Below are positions 47,393 through 58,972 of a stretch of DNA of 64,000 nt, piece by piece. Source of the stretch: Ustulina deusta (Eukaryota > Ascomycota > Sordariomycetes > Xylariales > Xylariaceae); NCBI GenBank assembly GCA_023159155.1, contig JAJNNX010000007.1:1410960-1474959 (forward strand), read 5' to 3'. How positions within the stretch are numbered: the first letter of the stretch is position 1; every line of letters begins with the position of its first letter. The position numbers and the translations under genes were made by a program. The notes under the pieces were generated by a model. The model did no database searches. It saw only the letters and a program-made list of their open reading frames with translations, and had not been told where the DNA came from.

Positions 47393-48184
47393 TCAGCTCA
47401 TCACAGTAACTGTATGTACATACTTCACCTTACCGCCTTCAAGCCTAATCTCATGCGAATCAGGCAAACTGCCGAGGGAATCGAACGAGCACAGCACATC
47501 GACAGACCCAACGGTTTCATCAATAACATACCGTCTATTCCCATTATTCATGGCGCTCCCCCCACGCGGCAGCGACGTGCCACACGGCTTCGTCAGAGCC
47601 GAGCCCTCGACGCGCTCACAGTCCGTACCCCAAGGGATAGAGTCCGCGGCCCTGGCATCTGTCCACATGTCCAGGTACGCATCGCCGACCCTCTTCAGCT
47701 CTGTGCGGTTCGCCCGCTGGCTCTCGTCCAGTGCACCCCAGTTCTCCTTCTGGATATACGACAGCGTCTGCGCGGCATTGAAGAACAGCGCACCCGTTGT
47801 CGCCACGATACTATCGATCGCGCTGATAGTGCCCGCGTCGCCGTCCGCATGGCGGATCTGAGTTGAGATGACGTAGGGCTTCGGCCCCGTCGATGAGATC
47901 AGCATCGTGTAGCTGGCGCAAGCCGTCGTGTCTGCCGTGGACCGGTTGAGGTCAATTTTCAGCGGTTGGCTCAGCACCCCTGTCTTGATATCGGCCTTCT
48001 TGTTGTTCTGCTGATATGTGAAGTTTGTCGCGGACATTTTCAAGCCCTCGATACTCCCGCTCGCCTGGGCGGCGAGATAGCTACTAGCAACCGCGAGGAG
48101 CCCTTCACGCGTGCACTCTGCCTGCCCAAGAGTAAGGAAACCGGTTAGAGCGGCGGCAGCGCCGAGCACGATTCGTGAAAGCAT
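47393..48184 (-). CDS. Small secreted protein of the DUF8021 family
   Basis: An intronless 263-residue protein. The start is the ATG at 48184, where a signal peptide begins (MLSRIVLGAAAALTGF, cleavage after GQA); the open frame upstream of it is Arg-rich and unsuitable. The mature protein starts near ECTREGLL and carries motifs I recognise from the DUF8021 family of ascomycete secreted proteins: NFTYQQNNKKADI, STADTTACASYTMLI, DSIVATTGALFFNA, TLSYIQKENW, AYLDMWTDA, IPWGTDCERVEG, LPRGGSAM and RRYVIDETVGSVDVLCSF. Two or more disulfides are likely. Its biochemical function is not established; family members occur near hydrolase and secondary-metabolism genes. It is divergently arranged with the GH3 gene, sharing an 853 bp promoter with a paired CreA-like site about 190 bp upstream of this start. 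Confidence 0.88.
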   Translation of the reverse strand: MLSRIVLGAAAALTGFLTLGQAECTREGLLAVASSYLAAQASGSIEGLKMSATNFTYQQNNKKADIKTGVLSQPLKIDLNRSTADTTACASYTMLISSTGPKPYVISTQIRHADGDAGTISAIDSIVATTGALFFNAAQTLSYIQKENWGALDESQRANRTELKRVGDAYLDMWTDARAADSIPWGTDCERVEGSALTKPCGTSLPRGGSAMNNGNRRYVIDETVGSVDVLCSFDSLGSLPDSHEIRLEGGKVKYVHTVTVMS

Positions 48185-49037
48185 TGTCAATCGCTGGGGG
48201 GGGGAATGGTGATAGCCTGTCGGGATTGCTAATAGAGAGCGACGACGTCCTCTACGCGCCATGCTTCGGCGAGGTCTCGGTATCAATTACATATAGGAGG
48301 CAATCAAGGTGGATATACACTGTGCATTTCGACATACCGCGTTGTGCGGAGCAGAGATCTTCCCATATTGACCCCCCGCTTGATATGAGCGGGGGTAACC
48401 TTGTTCTACAGATGATAGGCTGGTGGGATCGCCTTTACTTCTGATATAGATAGTTCTGATTTCGCTCGTTTGAACAGCTCCCGACTCAAATGTCTCGCGA
48501 GCATCCCGAGTCGATCATCATACAGGATACAAGGCGCCAATTGACGGCTGCAACAATTGCTATTCGGGGTGGGCAGACGCGCAATGTAGTTTCGAATTTG
48601 AGGAGTAGCTCTATCGCGGCGCTGAGCTCGCCATGTAATGCCCAGTGAATACGAGAAACCGGATAAATGTTGGACTCCTCACTGACCCGAGGCAATAGTG
48701 GAATGCACATCCATGCTCGGTTGGAGAACGCGGTAAGTCGAATGCATCCCCAAGACATCTTAGCAAATCGCATCGGGTAGAAGATCCGCGGATGCTACAA
48801 TATGCATGACTAATGTGGTGTAACTAACGTAATGAAAACCTAGCTAGGATCCTATTGCTAGGGATTTCATAACGATGCTCTGTTCTTATATTATCCAGCC
48901 GTCTATCGTGGGTCGTTTGTTTCATGCGTTGGATAGAAGAGTGCTCGCCGAGGTGCTGCTGAATCTCACGAATACTCTTAAATACTTGAATATTAATACC
49001 CGATACATCGAGAGTTCGTGGGATAAGGACATTTAGC
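48185..49037. other. Shared divergent promoter of the DUF8021 and GH3 genes
   Basis: No gene is supported. It holds the CreA-like inverted repeat described separately. A 95-codon minus-strand frame at 48486-48773 contains an ankyrin-like fragment (IHWALHGELSAAIELLLKF) that could be a relic, but it is too weak to call. Confidence 0.6.
48373..48395. promoter_or_regulatory. Inverted pair of CreA/Mig1-type sites
   Basis: CCCCCGCT and AGCGGGGG are perfect inverted repeats separated by seven bases. Each arm contains GCGGGG, which fits the CreA carbon-catabolite repressor consensus SYGGRG; paired sites are typical of functional CreA targets. It lies about 190 bp upstream of the DUF8021 start and about 640 bp upstream of the xylosidase start. 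Glucose repression of either gene is inference. Confidence 0.6.
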
Positions 49038-51429
49038 ATGAAGCATCTAGACCGTCTTGTCGCGCTCCCAGCGCTCTTTAACGCTATTACGGCGGCGACG
49101 CTGGTATTCCCAGATTGCGCCAATGGTCCTGAGATCTTGACATCGAATCAAGTCTGTGACAGCGCAGCTTCTCCAGCTGAGAGGGCAACGGCATTGATAA
49201 AAGTCTGGAATATCACGGAAAAGCTCGCGAATTTAATCAAGTCAGCACCAACCCCCGATAGTTCATTTGCCTGATATCTGACAATGCAACAGTAGCAGTC
49301 CCGGCACCGCGCGACTAGGGCTCGCGCCTTACGAGTGGTGGAGTGAAGCGCTGCATGGGGTTGCAGGATCTCCAGGAGTTGCGTTTAGCACTTCGGGAGA
49401 CTACTCCGGAGCCACTTCTTTCGCGAGTCCGATTCTGATGTCGGCAGCGTTCGATGACAAGCTTATCCACGCAGTTGCAGATGCCGTGAGCACAGAGGCA
49501 CGCGCATTCAGCAATGCCGGGCGAGCTGGTCTGGATTACTGGACTCCTAACATCAACCCGTACAAGGACCCACGATGGGGGAGGGGTTCAGAAACGCCTG
49601 GGGAAGACCCGTTCCGCATCAAGGAATACGTGAAGGCTTTGATCGACGGTCTTCAAGGTACTGAAAATACCACGAAGGTGATTGCCACCTGTAAACATTA
49701 TGCGGCATACGACCTAGAGCAATGGCACGGAATCACACGTTATGCTTTCGATGCAATTGTCACGATGCAAGACCTCGTCGAGTATTACCTGCCGCCCTTT
49801 CAACAATGTGCTCGCGATTCTAAGGTGAAGTCCTTTATGTGCTCGTATAACTCTGTTAACGGTACCCCCGCTTGTGCCTCAACATATCTCATGGAAACAG
49901 TCTTGAGAGACTTCTGGGAATGGAATGACGAGAATCAATACGTGACAAGCGACTGCAACGCCATTTTAAATTTCCATGAAGATCACAACTACACCAAGAC
50001 GGCAGCGCAATCAGCAGCAGTCGCATTGAGTGCTGGAACGGACACAATCTGTGAAGTTTCGCCTAATACCGACGTTGCTGGGGCTTGGAACCAGACTCTT
50101 CTAGAAGAATCCGTTATCGACCGAGCGCTACGCCGGTTATACGAGGGGCTCATAAGAGCAGGATACTTCGATGCCGCCCAAGCAACGCCATACCGATCCC
50201 TCGAATGGACAGACGTCAACACTACAGCAGCCCAAGAATTGGCACTCCGTTCTGCCGTCGACGGAATAGTGCTGAAGAAGAATAACGGCCTGCTTCCACT
50301 CCAGAAAAACAATGGATCGTTGGCTCTAGTTGGCTTCTGGGCAGGTCCGGCGGCCGCAGGGAACCTTGTCATGCTTGGTGGATACGCTGGCGTTCCCGCC
50401 TTTTACCACACGCCAGCTGATGCCGCACAGAAATTGGGGTTAAGGATTGTGACTACTACAGGGCCGCTCAACCAGTCAGTTTCTGATAACGACACATGGA
50501 CTGCTGCGGCCCTGGAGGCGGCTAGTAAATCAGACATTGTCGTATATTTCGGCGGTAGTGATATGAGCATCGAGTCGGAGGGTCTGGATCGTGACGCAAT
50601 AGCTTGGCCGGGGGCTCAATTATCTCTCATCGAGAAATTGTGTGCCCTCGGGAAGCCATGTGTCATCGTCGAGCTAGGAGACCAAAATGACGACACGCCG
50701 CTGCTCACTAACAACAACGTCTCTGCTGTCATTTGGGCTGGATTCCCCGGACAGGACGGGGGAACTGCTGTATTTGATATCTTGACCGGCAAGTCGGCTC
50801 CTGCCGGGAGGCTGCCAACCACAATGTATCCAGCGGACTATGTCAACCAAGTGCCGCTGACAGACATGAGCTTGAGACCGAGCAGTTCGAACCCTGGCAG
50901 AACATACAAATGGTATAACGACTCTGTGCTGCCCTTTGGGTTCGGTCTCCACTATACAACTTTCAACGCAACGTTCAAAGCTGGTGGCGTAGCCAACAAA
51001 CAATACGTAATCGACGATATTGTGGGGGAATGCAAGCTGCGGTACATAGACTTATGCGACTTCAATCCCATCGACATCTCGGTAACAAACACCGGCAATG
51101 CCACATCTGACTTTGTCGCATTAGCTTTCCTATCTGGAGAATACGGACCGGTGCCGCATCCAATCAAGGAACTAGCTGCATACACTCGGCTCAAAGATAT
51201 TGGCGCGGGAGAAACGAGCGAGGCGAAGTTGAACATCAAGATAGGAGAGTTAGCTCGCGTCGATGGGAATGGAAATACAGTCCTATACCCAGGGACGTAT
51301 CAGGTTTTGCTCGACGTTCCAACGCAGGATCAGATCGCGTTCGAATTAACAGGTACACCAAAGACCCTCATTGAGTTTCCGCAGCCGCCTGAAGATCTTG
51401 GTGAAGGGAATGGGCACGAAGAACTCTGA
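49038..51429 (+). CDS. Secreted GH3 exo-beta-1,4-xylosidase
   Basis: Two exons, 49038-49240 and 49293-51429, give 779 residues; the 52 nt intron starts GTCAGC and ends CAG and the join reads LANLINSSPGTARLGL. A signal peptide precedes ATLVFPDCANGP, the usual mature start of fungal GH3 xylosidases. The enzyme releases xylose from xylo-oligosaccharides outside the cell. Visible features in order: APYEWWSEALHGVA, SFASPILMSAAFDD, TPNINPYKDPRWGRG, KVIATCKHYAAYDLE, MCSYNSVNGTPAC, then YVTSDCNAI with the catalytic nucleophile Asp near 288, the second domain with SIESEGLDR, and a C-terminal fibronectin-III-like domain. Length and key residues match the family. It is divergent from the DUF8021 gene and convergent with the HET gene 305 bp away. 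Plain beta-glucosidase is less likely given the DC dipeptide after the nucleophile and the LAPYEWW start. Confidence 0.95.
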
Positions 51430-51734
51430 AAGGGTACCTAGGTAAGTACTAAGTAGAAACATACTATGGTAGACACGTGTGGCTTGTCGCAATCGGACTT
51501 CCCCAATAATTCAATAACCTATCTAGCATTTCTTCGAACGTTATCTTTACAATACCGCATGTGGTTTGGAGGAGTTCGCATACCTTCCCCCTAAACAGTT
51601 TCCTAGCATAGGTACACTACATGGAGTCTTTGGCTTTTTTGATCACCTTTTGATTTTGGTTACTCACTAGAGCGGCAAGATGATAGTGGTTGCCATCTGG
51701 CACCTTAAAATGTTTGGCAGTAATTAATAGGGCG
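51430..51734. other. Convergent intergenic region
   Basis: A 305 bp gap between the stop codons of the GH3 and HET genes, with a TACCTAGGTAAG motif at 51437-51448. No gene. Confidence 0.7.
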
Positions 51735-54362
51735 CTAGATAATCTCAAGAGTAATGTCCTCGAGACTCTGAAAAGCCTGGAGGCCACCACGGCCCCTTGG
51801 CTCGGAGAAGAACACTCCCACTCGATAATACTTACCCTGCTGTCTGGGAACCGGAACCACAAGCAAGCCGGTGGCGCACCTATCTCCTGTATAGAAACGA
51901 TCCTCTGAATTATCCATTTCACCATCCCAATCCAACTCCGAGTTCGAGTCGCGTGTGCCTTTTTTGGCGGGGTTCTCCAGATCTTCACAGTTATCATCTC
52001 TATTGGTGCCGATGGCCTTCTCTGCGTTCCCGTCACTCTCATGGTCCTGTGTTTCCAATGTCTCATCCTCCACCCCGGTAATTGAGTCTTTGGGGGCCTG
52101 GGTTGTAAGCTCCGCACTCGCCAGGAGTACCATCCTGACTTTCGAAAATGGCCCGAAAAGTGGAGTCTCTCGCCATCTCTTTGATACAAAGTTTCCATTC
52201 CAGTCGAACATACACGTGGCGAAATATCTATAATCGAGGTAGACAATTCTAGGCCCGCTCGTTATAGTTCCTATGTCAAGCAGTCTCTGTTCACGTGCTA
52301 GAGGGGAAGATGGTAGTGTACACACCTTGGTTGTCACCCTCAGGACGCCGCTGGATATTTCCCCAAATAGGTTGTCACCGTGCGGTGTAGTTGAGGCCGT
52401 TATCTCACTCTCTGGTCGAAATGACGCCAGGTGGCGCAATGTATAACCTAGGACATTGATGGTTCCCGGCCGCCAGACACCAAGGCTAAACTCACGATAT
52501 GCTACAGCCGAACTTGCCCACGACCATGATGGCGCAATTCTAGGTTCAGCGTTGAAGCTACCGATGAGTTCGTTGAAGTCAGGGGGGTCTTTATCATGAC
52601 CTATCACTGGGATCCAGATGAGGCTCCGGAATAAGTCTTGTTGCCATAAGCCTGCTACATAGTCGCTCTCTGGGACGCCGAGCAATTGGGAAAACTTGGT
52701 TGCCAGACCTGAGAGTGCGGGGAGGCAGTCGGTGATGCGGCTCAGTCCAGGGTCGCCGCGCCGTAGACTATATTCTGGAAGGACATCGACGGCCCACGCC
52801 TTGTAAATTTCAGACCGCCGGGTGATTTCATCCTTGCTCAAAAAGCTCGAATCCAAATATTGGCTGCGCTGAATGTCTGACGGACCAGGGCGAGAGATGT
52901 CGCCTTGAATCTGATGCGACGTCGGGCAGCTAAACAGCAAGCCTAACCAGCCGAACGTGAGGCACCGGGCGGACAAGAAGCTCTCCTGGTAAGTCCACCC
53001 TCTTTTGCACCACGAACTTTCCCACACATTGCATTCCTCGAGAGAAGCCGGCATATGTTGTTGTTTGGAGTCAACTACAAATGATTGTATACGATATGTG
53101 CGATAAGGGGTCGGTGAACCGTCGGGGGATCCGAATGGGATCTGGAGACTAGGCAAATATGTTGGTCGTGCCAGGAACCCATCCGAGCATGACCTTGAAG
53201 TCGCAGCACAGATGGTGAGTTTTGCATTCCCGTATATCTTATCCATCACCGCACATTCTCTCTCCCAGTCCTGGTTTTCTGACATGTCCTGGAGAATACA
53301 TAAAGCATCGACCCACAGATATGGAATGGACAAAGCCCTAGTTACCCGCACAGCATCTCGGACAGCTGCGGGCAGGTCGTTCTTAGAAATTCCTACACAC
53401 CTCTCGGGTAGGGTGCTTGAATTCGTCTTAAGCTGGCGACGCGCTTCTGTTGGCGGACCCCACACGTAGCTCAAGGCCGTATACTGTGGATTAGTGCTGC
53501 CGTTAGGCAGGGAGTTGAGGATGTCTTCGCGGAGTGCCAGCTTTATAGAACCTTCACGAACATCAATGAGCCTTGCGGGGCAGAACGATGGGTCTATTGT
53601 GACATGATCATGGTTCTCGCATTGATTGAGGCTCCTGAGCATCCAGTCACTGCTAGCTGGGGAAAGGTAGTCTCCAGCATTCGTCGGAAATGTTGGGGGA
53701 CCTTGGCCTGGAAGTCAGCAGTTCGTCCTCGGACGTCGTAGTTATAGTGGGAATCGTGAGCAACCGACCTCCACCTGCCTGGATCGGGAAAATGATACGA
53801 TGCCAGTTACCTATCGGTGTAGACATTGCAGTTAGCACAGGCCCAAACAAGACGCTTACTATGGGCAACGGTTCAGCAGAAAGCCAAGTCTTAACTGACC
53901 TGTCATTCTTGCAACTACTTCAAGGAAGCTGACGAGGTGATTTCCACTACCGTCGCTGGTAGAACCTTTCGCCCAAATTGACATCTTTATGTAGACGTAG
54001 CCGCTCCGCTGGCGCTCTGCCCGTGATATGCGGGCAAACTCCCTAGAGCGAAGGGCCAGCCTCAAACGTTGGCAAAATGGACACCCGCCCAGCCCAGATG
54101 CACGAAGAGCAGGAAGATCCGGGAAGCTATCCGTCACATCGTAGTCGAAAGGATACCATTTCCACGCTTTAAGGTCAGGATGCTCGAAAAGGCTAAAGAA
54201 GTCAGTAATGGATGGGCGCTGAGCTGCTGAAAGACCAAGCGGTCCGGCAAAGACACCATCAGTCTTCATCAGTACGCGGCAGTTGTTGCAAAGATGGGGA
54301 GATTTGGCATTATTGGCATTGGAAACGCATGCCGCCGGGTCGGTGGTTGTTGGATCGGGCAT
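51735..54362 (-). CDS. HET-domain protein (heterokaryon incompatibility family)
   Basis: Three exons on the minus strand, modelled as 54362-53951, 53894-53769 and 53707-51735, give 836 residues; the last join (PIQAG to GPPTFPTNAGDY) is well supported, while the exact donor and acceptor of introns 1 and 2 are ambiguous by a few bases. The N-terminus has two Cys pairs (LCNNC, CPFC) as in many fungal HET proteins. The HET domain runs from about residue 250: YTALSYVWG, then LPAAVRDAVRVTRAL, the diagnostic IPYLWVDALCILQD, WERECAVMDKIYGNAKLTICA, and the WTYQE block. The C-terminal part is acidic and low-complexity before a final conserved-looking end. HET domains trigger cell death on fusion of incompatible strains; whether this copy is active or has a partner is unknown. 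It is the last gene before the AT-rich subtelomere. Confidence 0.9.
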
Positions 54363-55080
54363 TTCGGGGGTTACACTTCAGTTAAGATTAACGGGTACCT
54401 TGGGACTTAGGAGGGCGAGAAAACTGGTGGGAAAACAACGGTCCCAGCCCAACAGAGCCCTACCTTTCTCCAACTTATACCCTGTTAGGGATATTACAGC
54501 AGCCTTAGTTAATAGCAATACAGAGGGATTTTCTGAGCCTACCAGCTCTGTAATCCTTACATATTCTTAAGCAAGTGCTTAGACTTTTTATAATTGTGTT
54601 ATAGTCCGGGTTAAGGTTAGCAGCGCATTCGAACGTTTAATTTAAAAAGATTTAGATCGTTTTTTTTGTGTAATATATAATAGCTAATAATTATAAGCGT
54701 TACTATATTAATATCTTTATTAAGCCTTTATAATAGCTAATTAATGCAAGGATATATAGCTAAATTATTATATAATATTATATTACTATTTTTATAAAAG
54801 CTAAATAAACATAATATATACTATTAAAATTTTTATATATATTAACTTAAATAATATAAAATTAATTTTATATTTATTATTTTTTTTTTATATAGGTTAT
54901 TTTATTTTATATAGGTTATTTTATTTTATTATTATAATATTCTATTTTTATTATTTTTTATATTTTGTTTATTTTTTTTTCTAGTATTAGTATTTATTAA
55001 CCTGTTATTTATTTTATTGCTATATATTTTATATAGTCCGTACTACACTTTTATTATATTAAGTTATTATAATATTTAGT

Positions 55081-57375
55081 GTAATAGTTAGTATAGTCTT
55101 AGTAAAACCTATAAGAACTTTAAACCTATATAGGAATAAAATAAAAAGTCTATATATAAAATCTATATTTATTTATTTTGTAAACTTTAACTTTTTTGTT
55201 TTTTTTTGTTTTTTTTAGTTTAAAGTTTTTGTTTATAATATTAATAAACTAGTTATAAAAACTTTATTTAATTAATTATAATATTATTTTAAGCTTATTA
55301 ATTATTTATTAATAAATATTTAATAAATATATATTTTTTATTTTATTATAATTAATAAAATATAAATAAAATTTTTTTTTAATTATATATTTAATATAAA
55401 AAATTATATATTTTATAATGTAAACTTAATTTTAATATAATTTTAATAAAACTTTTAATTTTTATATTATTTAAAAGTTAATAATCTATAAAAAATTTAA
55501 TTTGAAATATTTTAAATTTATTTTTAGTTTTTAAACAATTAAAACAATTTTAGTTTTTAAATATAGCTAACTTATTACTATTAAACAATTAAAAATTAAA
55601 ACTTAAAAAAATAAAATCTAAACTAAAACTAAAACAATTTAAAATAAATAATATACTTAAAAATATGTTAAAAAATATTAAAACTATATAAATTTATAAC
55701 TTTATATTAGTTTTAATAAAACTTTTTTAATAAATAAAAAAAATAAAATATTAATTTTTTATTAGGTTTATTTTAATATTTTTAAAAAATAATTATAATT
55801 TAATAATAAAAACTATATTTAAAAGTATTAATTTTAAACTTTTTAATTTTATTATTTTATTTGTTTTTTATTTTATTAGTTTATTTTTTAATATTTTAAA
55901 CTTTATTTATATTAAAAAAATTAAAATATAAAAAATTAATTTTAGTAAGTTTATAAAAAATAAAACTTTATTTAATAATTAGGTTTATAAACTAAAAAAA
56001 AAATTAAATAAAAATATTATTATATTTTAAACTAAAAATAGCTAATTTTAATATATTATAAACTAATTAAAAAAATATACTAAAAAATTAATAAAAATAT
56101 ATTTTTATTTAATTAAAAAACTATTTAATAATATTACTAAAATAATTTAAACTTTAGTAATAATTTATTATAATTTTAATTAAACAATTATTATTTATAA
56201 AATATTTTAAACTTATATATATAAAATTAATAAAAATATTAATGAGTTTATTTTTATATTTAATAGCTTAGTTTAAAAGTATTAATTTATTAAATTATAA
56301 TAAAAATATAAATTATAGAACTATTTTTATATAAACTTAAAAAAAAATCTATATAAAGTTTTTATAAATTTAGATATTTTTTATAAATTATTTATTAATA
56401 AAGTTATTAAATTAGTATATAATATTAAATAAACTTATAAAAACTAACAATAAATTAAATTTATAAACTTAATTAAATAAAAATATAATTTAAATAACTA
56501 AATTTTTAATAAACTTATTTATTAATTTTTAATAAATTTTAAAAGTTTTAAAATATTTATTTTAAAACAATTAAAATAAATATTAATTAAAAAAAAAAAA
56601 AACTTATTAAAATAATAAAACTTATTTTATTTATAAAAAATATATATATATATTAATTAATTATTTTAATTAAAAACTTAAGGTTTTAAATGTTTAATTA
56701 GCAAAAAAAACTTATAATAAAAATAGCTCTAATAATTTATTTAACTTAAAAAACAAATGAAATTAATAAAAATCTTTTTATTAGTTTTTTTTATTTATTT
56801 TAGCTAAAATATATAACTAAAACAAATTAATTATTTTTAAAATATTTATTTAATTATAAATTAATAATATTAAAATAAAAACTTTAGTTTTATATAATAC
56901 TAAAGCTTATATTTTTTTAATAATTAGTTATAAATTTATATAAGAAATCAAACAATAATTAAAAATAAAAATAAATTATTTAGCTAAACCTTAAAAACTT
57001 TATAACTATTAAAACAAAATAATTAATAAAGTTTATAAATATTTAATATATATAATAAAAATTAATAATTAATAATTTAAAAATTAAATGTTTTAAATTA
57101 TTAATTTTAGTTATAATATTATTATTAATATTAAATAATTAATAAAATAAAATATTTTAATAAAAACCTAAAAACATTAACTAATTTAACTAAAAGATTT
57201 ATTTTTATTAGTTTAATTTTTGCTAATAATTATAATTAAACTTTTTCGCTACAAATGATAAAATATAAACTTAAAAATATAAAAAAATACGAATTAATAT
57301 AATTAAATATTAAAAAAATATTATTAAATATTAAAATAATTTTTTAAAAATAAAACAATTATTTTAAATATAACT
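55081..57375. mobile_element. RIP-degraded repeat element, copy 1
   Basis: It begins with GTTAGTATAGTCTTAG-like sequence, followed by a stretch with TCTATATATA and a T-rich run, and ends near 57375 with AACAATTATTTTAAATATAAC. Copies 2 and 3 have the same order of segments. The family cannot be told because all coding capacity is lost. It lacks the roughly 40 bp after TCTATATATA that copies 2 and 3 share. Confidence 0.75.
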
Positions 57376-57378
57376 AAT

Positions 57379-58972
57379 ATAACGGTTAGTACAGTCTTAG
57401 CAAGACCCGCAAGAACTCTAGACCTATATAGCAATAAAATAGGAAATCTATATATAGACCAAACTTATAACTTTGCAGCTATACATACAAAATCTATATT
57501 TATCTACCTTACAAACTCTAACTTTTTTTTTTTTTTTTTTTTTTTTAATTTAGAATTTTTATTTATAATATTAATAAACTAGTTATAAAAACTTTATTTA
57601 ATTAATTATAATATTACTTTAAGCTTACTAATTATTTATTAATAAATATTTAATAAATATATATTTTTTATTTTGCTATAATTAACAAAATATAAATAAA
57701 CTCTATTTTTTAATTATATATTTTATAATATAAACTTAACCTTAATATAACTTTAATAAAACTTTTAATCTTTATGCTACTTAAAAACTAATAATTTATA
57801 AAAAACTTAATTTTAAATATTTTTATTTTATTTTTAATTTTTAAATAATTAAAATAACTTTAGTTTTTAAATATAGCTAGTTTTTTATTATTAAACAATT
57901 TTAAAATCTTTTTTTTATAAAAAAAAAAAAACTTTTGTACTAAACTTTTTTATAAATGTTTTAAACGAACTAATATTTAAAAAAAAATCCAAAAAAAAAA
58001 AAATTCAAAACTTAAAAAAGCAAAATTTAAACTAAAACTAAAACAACTTAAAATAAATAATATATTTAAAAATATATTAGGAAATATTATAGTTATATAA
58101 GTTTATAATTTTATATTAGTTCTAATAAAACTTTTTTAATAAATAAAAAAAATAAAGCATTAATTTTTTACTATATTTATTTTAATACTTTTAAAAAATA
58201 ACTATAACTTAATAATAAAAAATATATTTAAAAATATTAATTTTAAGTTTTTTAGTTTTATTGCTTTATTTACTTTTTATTTTATTAGTTTATTTTTTAA
58301 TATTTTAAACTTTATTTATATTAAAAAAACTAAAATATAAAAAATAAAGCTTTATTTAATAACTAGGTTTATAAACTAATAAAAAGATTAAATAAAAAGA
58401 TTATTATATTTTAAATTAAAAATAACTAATTTTAATATATTATAAGGTAATTAAAAAAATATATTAAAAAATTAATAAAAATATTTTTTTATTTAATAAA
58501 AAAATTATTTAGTAATATTATTAAAATAATTTAAGTTTTATTAATAATTTATTATAATTTTAATTAAATAATTACTATTTATAAAATATTTTAAGTTTAT
58601 ATATATAAAACTAATAAAAATATTAATAAATTTATTAAGTTATAATATTGGAATAACTAGCATTGGTTACAACCTTATTGTGCAACTTGCACGGAGTGCG
58701 AGTTCACGCTTGGCTGTTGTACGGATGTTAGCCGGACCTCGGCCGGACGAAGGGGACCTTATTTCCCCTTTGTTATGTTAGCTCGTACGATAGCGTGAGC
58801 TCTCACATAAATATAAAAGACTCATGCTTCGTACAAACATTCTCTTTTTTCTCTTTTTTTCATAGATAACATAGTATAATATATTATATTTTGTCCACGC
58901 GCATTATTTGTTTTACGTACGATATATCGTATACAGCCCATTCAACATATAATAAAAATATAAATTATAAAA
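57379..58972. mobile_element. RIP-degraded repeat element, copy 2, truncated and interrupted by an LTR
   Basis: It starts ATAACGGTTAGTACAGTC and retains more G and C at its beginning than the other copies, so it is the best guide to the unmutated sequence. It matches copies 1 and 3 to about 58640, is interrupted by the LTR at 58646-58947, resumes as TATAATAAAAATATAAATTATA and then stops where copy 3 begins, lacking about 1 kb of the copy 1 sequence. Confidence 0.75.
58646..58947. mobile_element. Solo LTR of a retrotransposon with 5 bp target-site duplication
   Basis: A 302 bp block of normal base composition inside AT-only DNA. It begins TATTGGAATAAC (probably TGTTGGAATAAC before one G to A change) and ends CATTCAACA, so the ends fit the TG...CA rule. 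It is flanked by TATAA at 58641-58645 and 58948-58952. The uninterrupted site is visible in copy 1 (56296-56300) and copy 3 (60294-60298). It has a TATA-like AAATATAAAAG near 58810-58822 and a perfect 14 bp palindrome TACGATATATCGTA at 58918-58931. The ends resemble Ty1/copia-type LTRs; no internal region is present, so it arose by LTR-LTR recombination. Confidence 0.82.
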
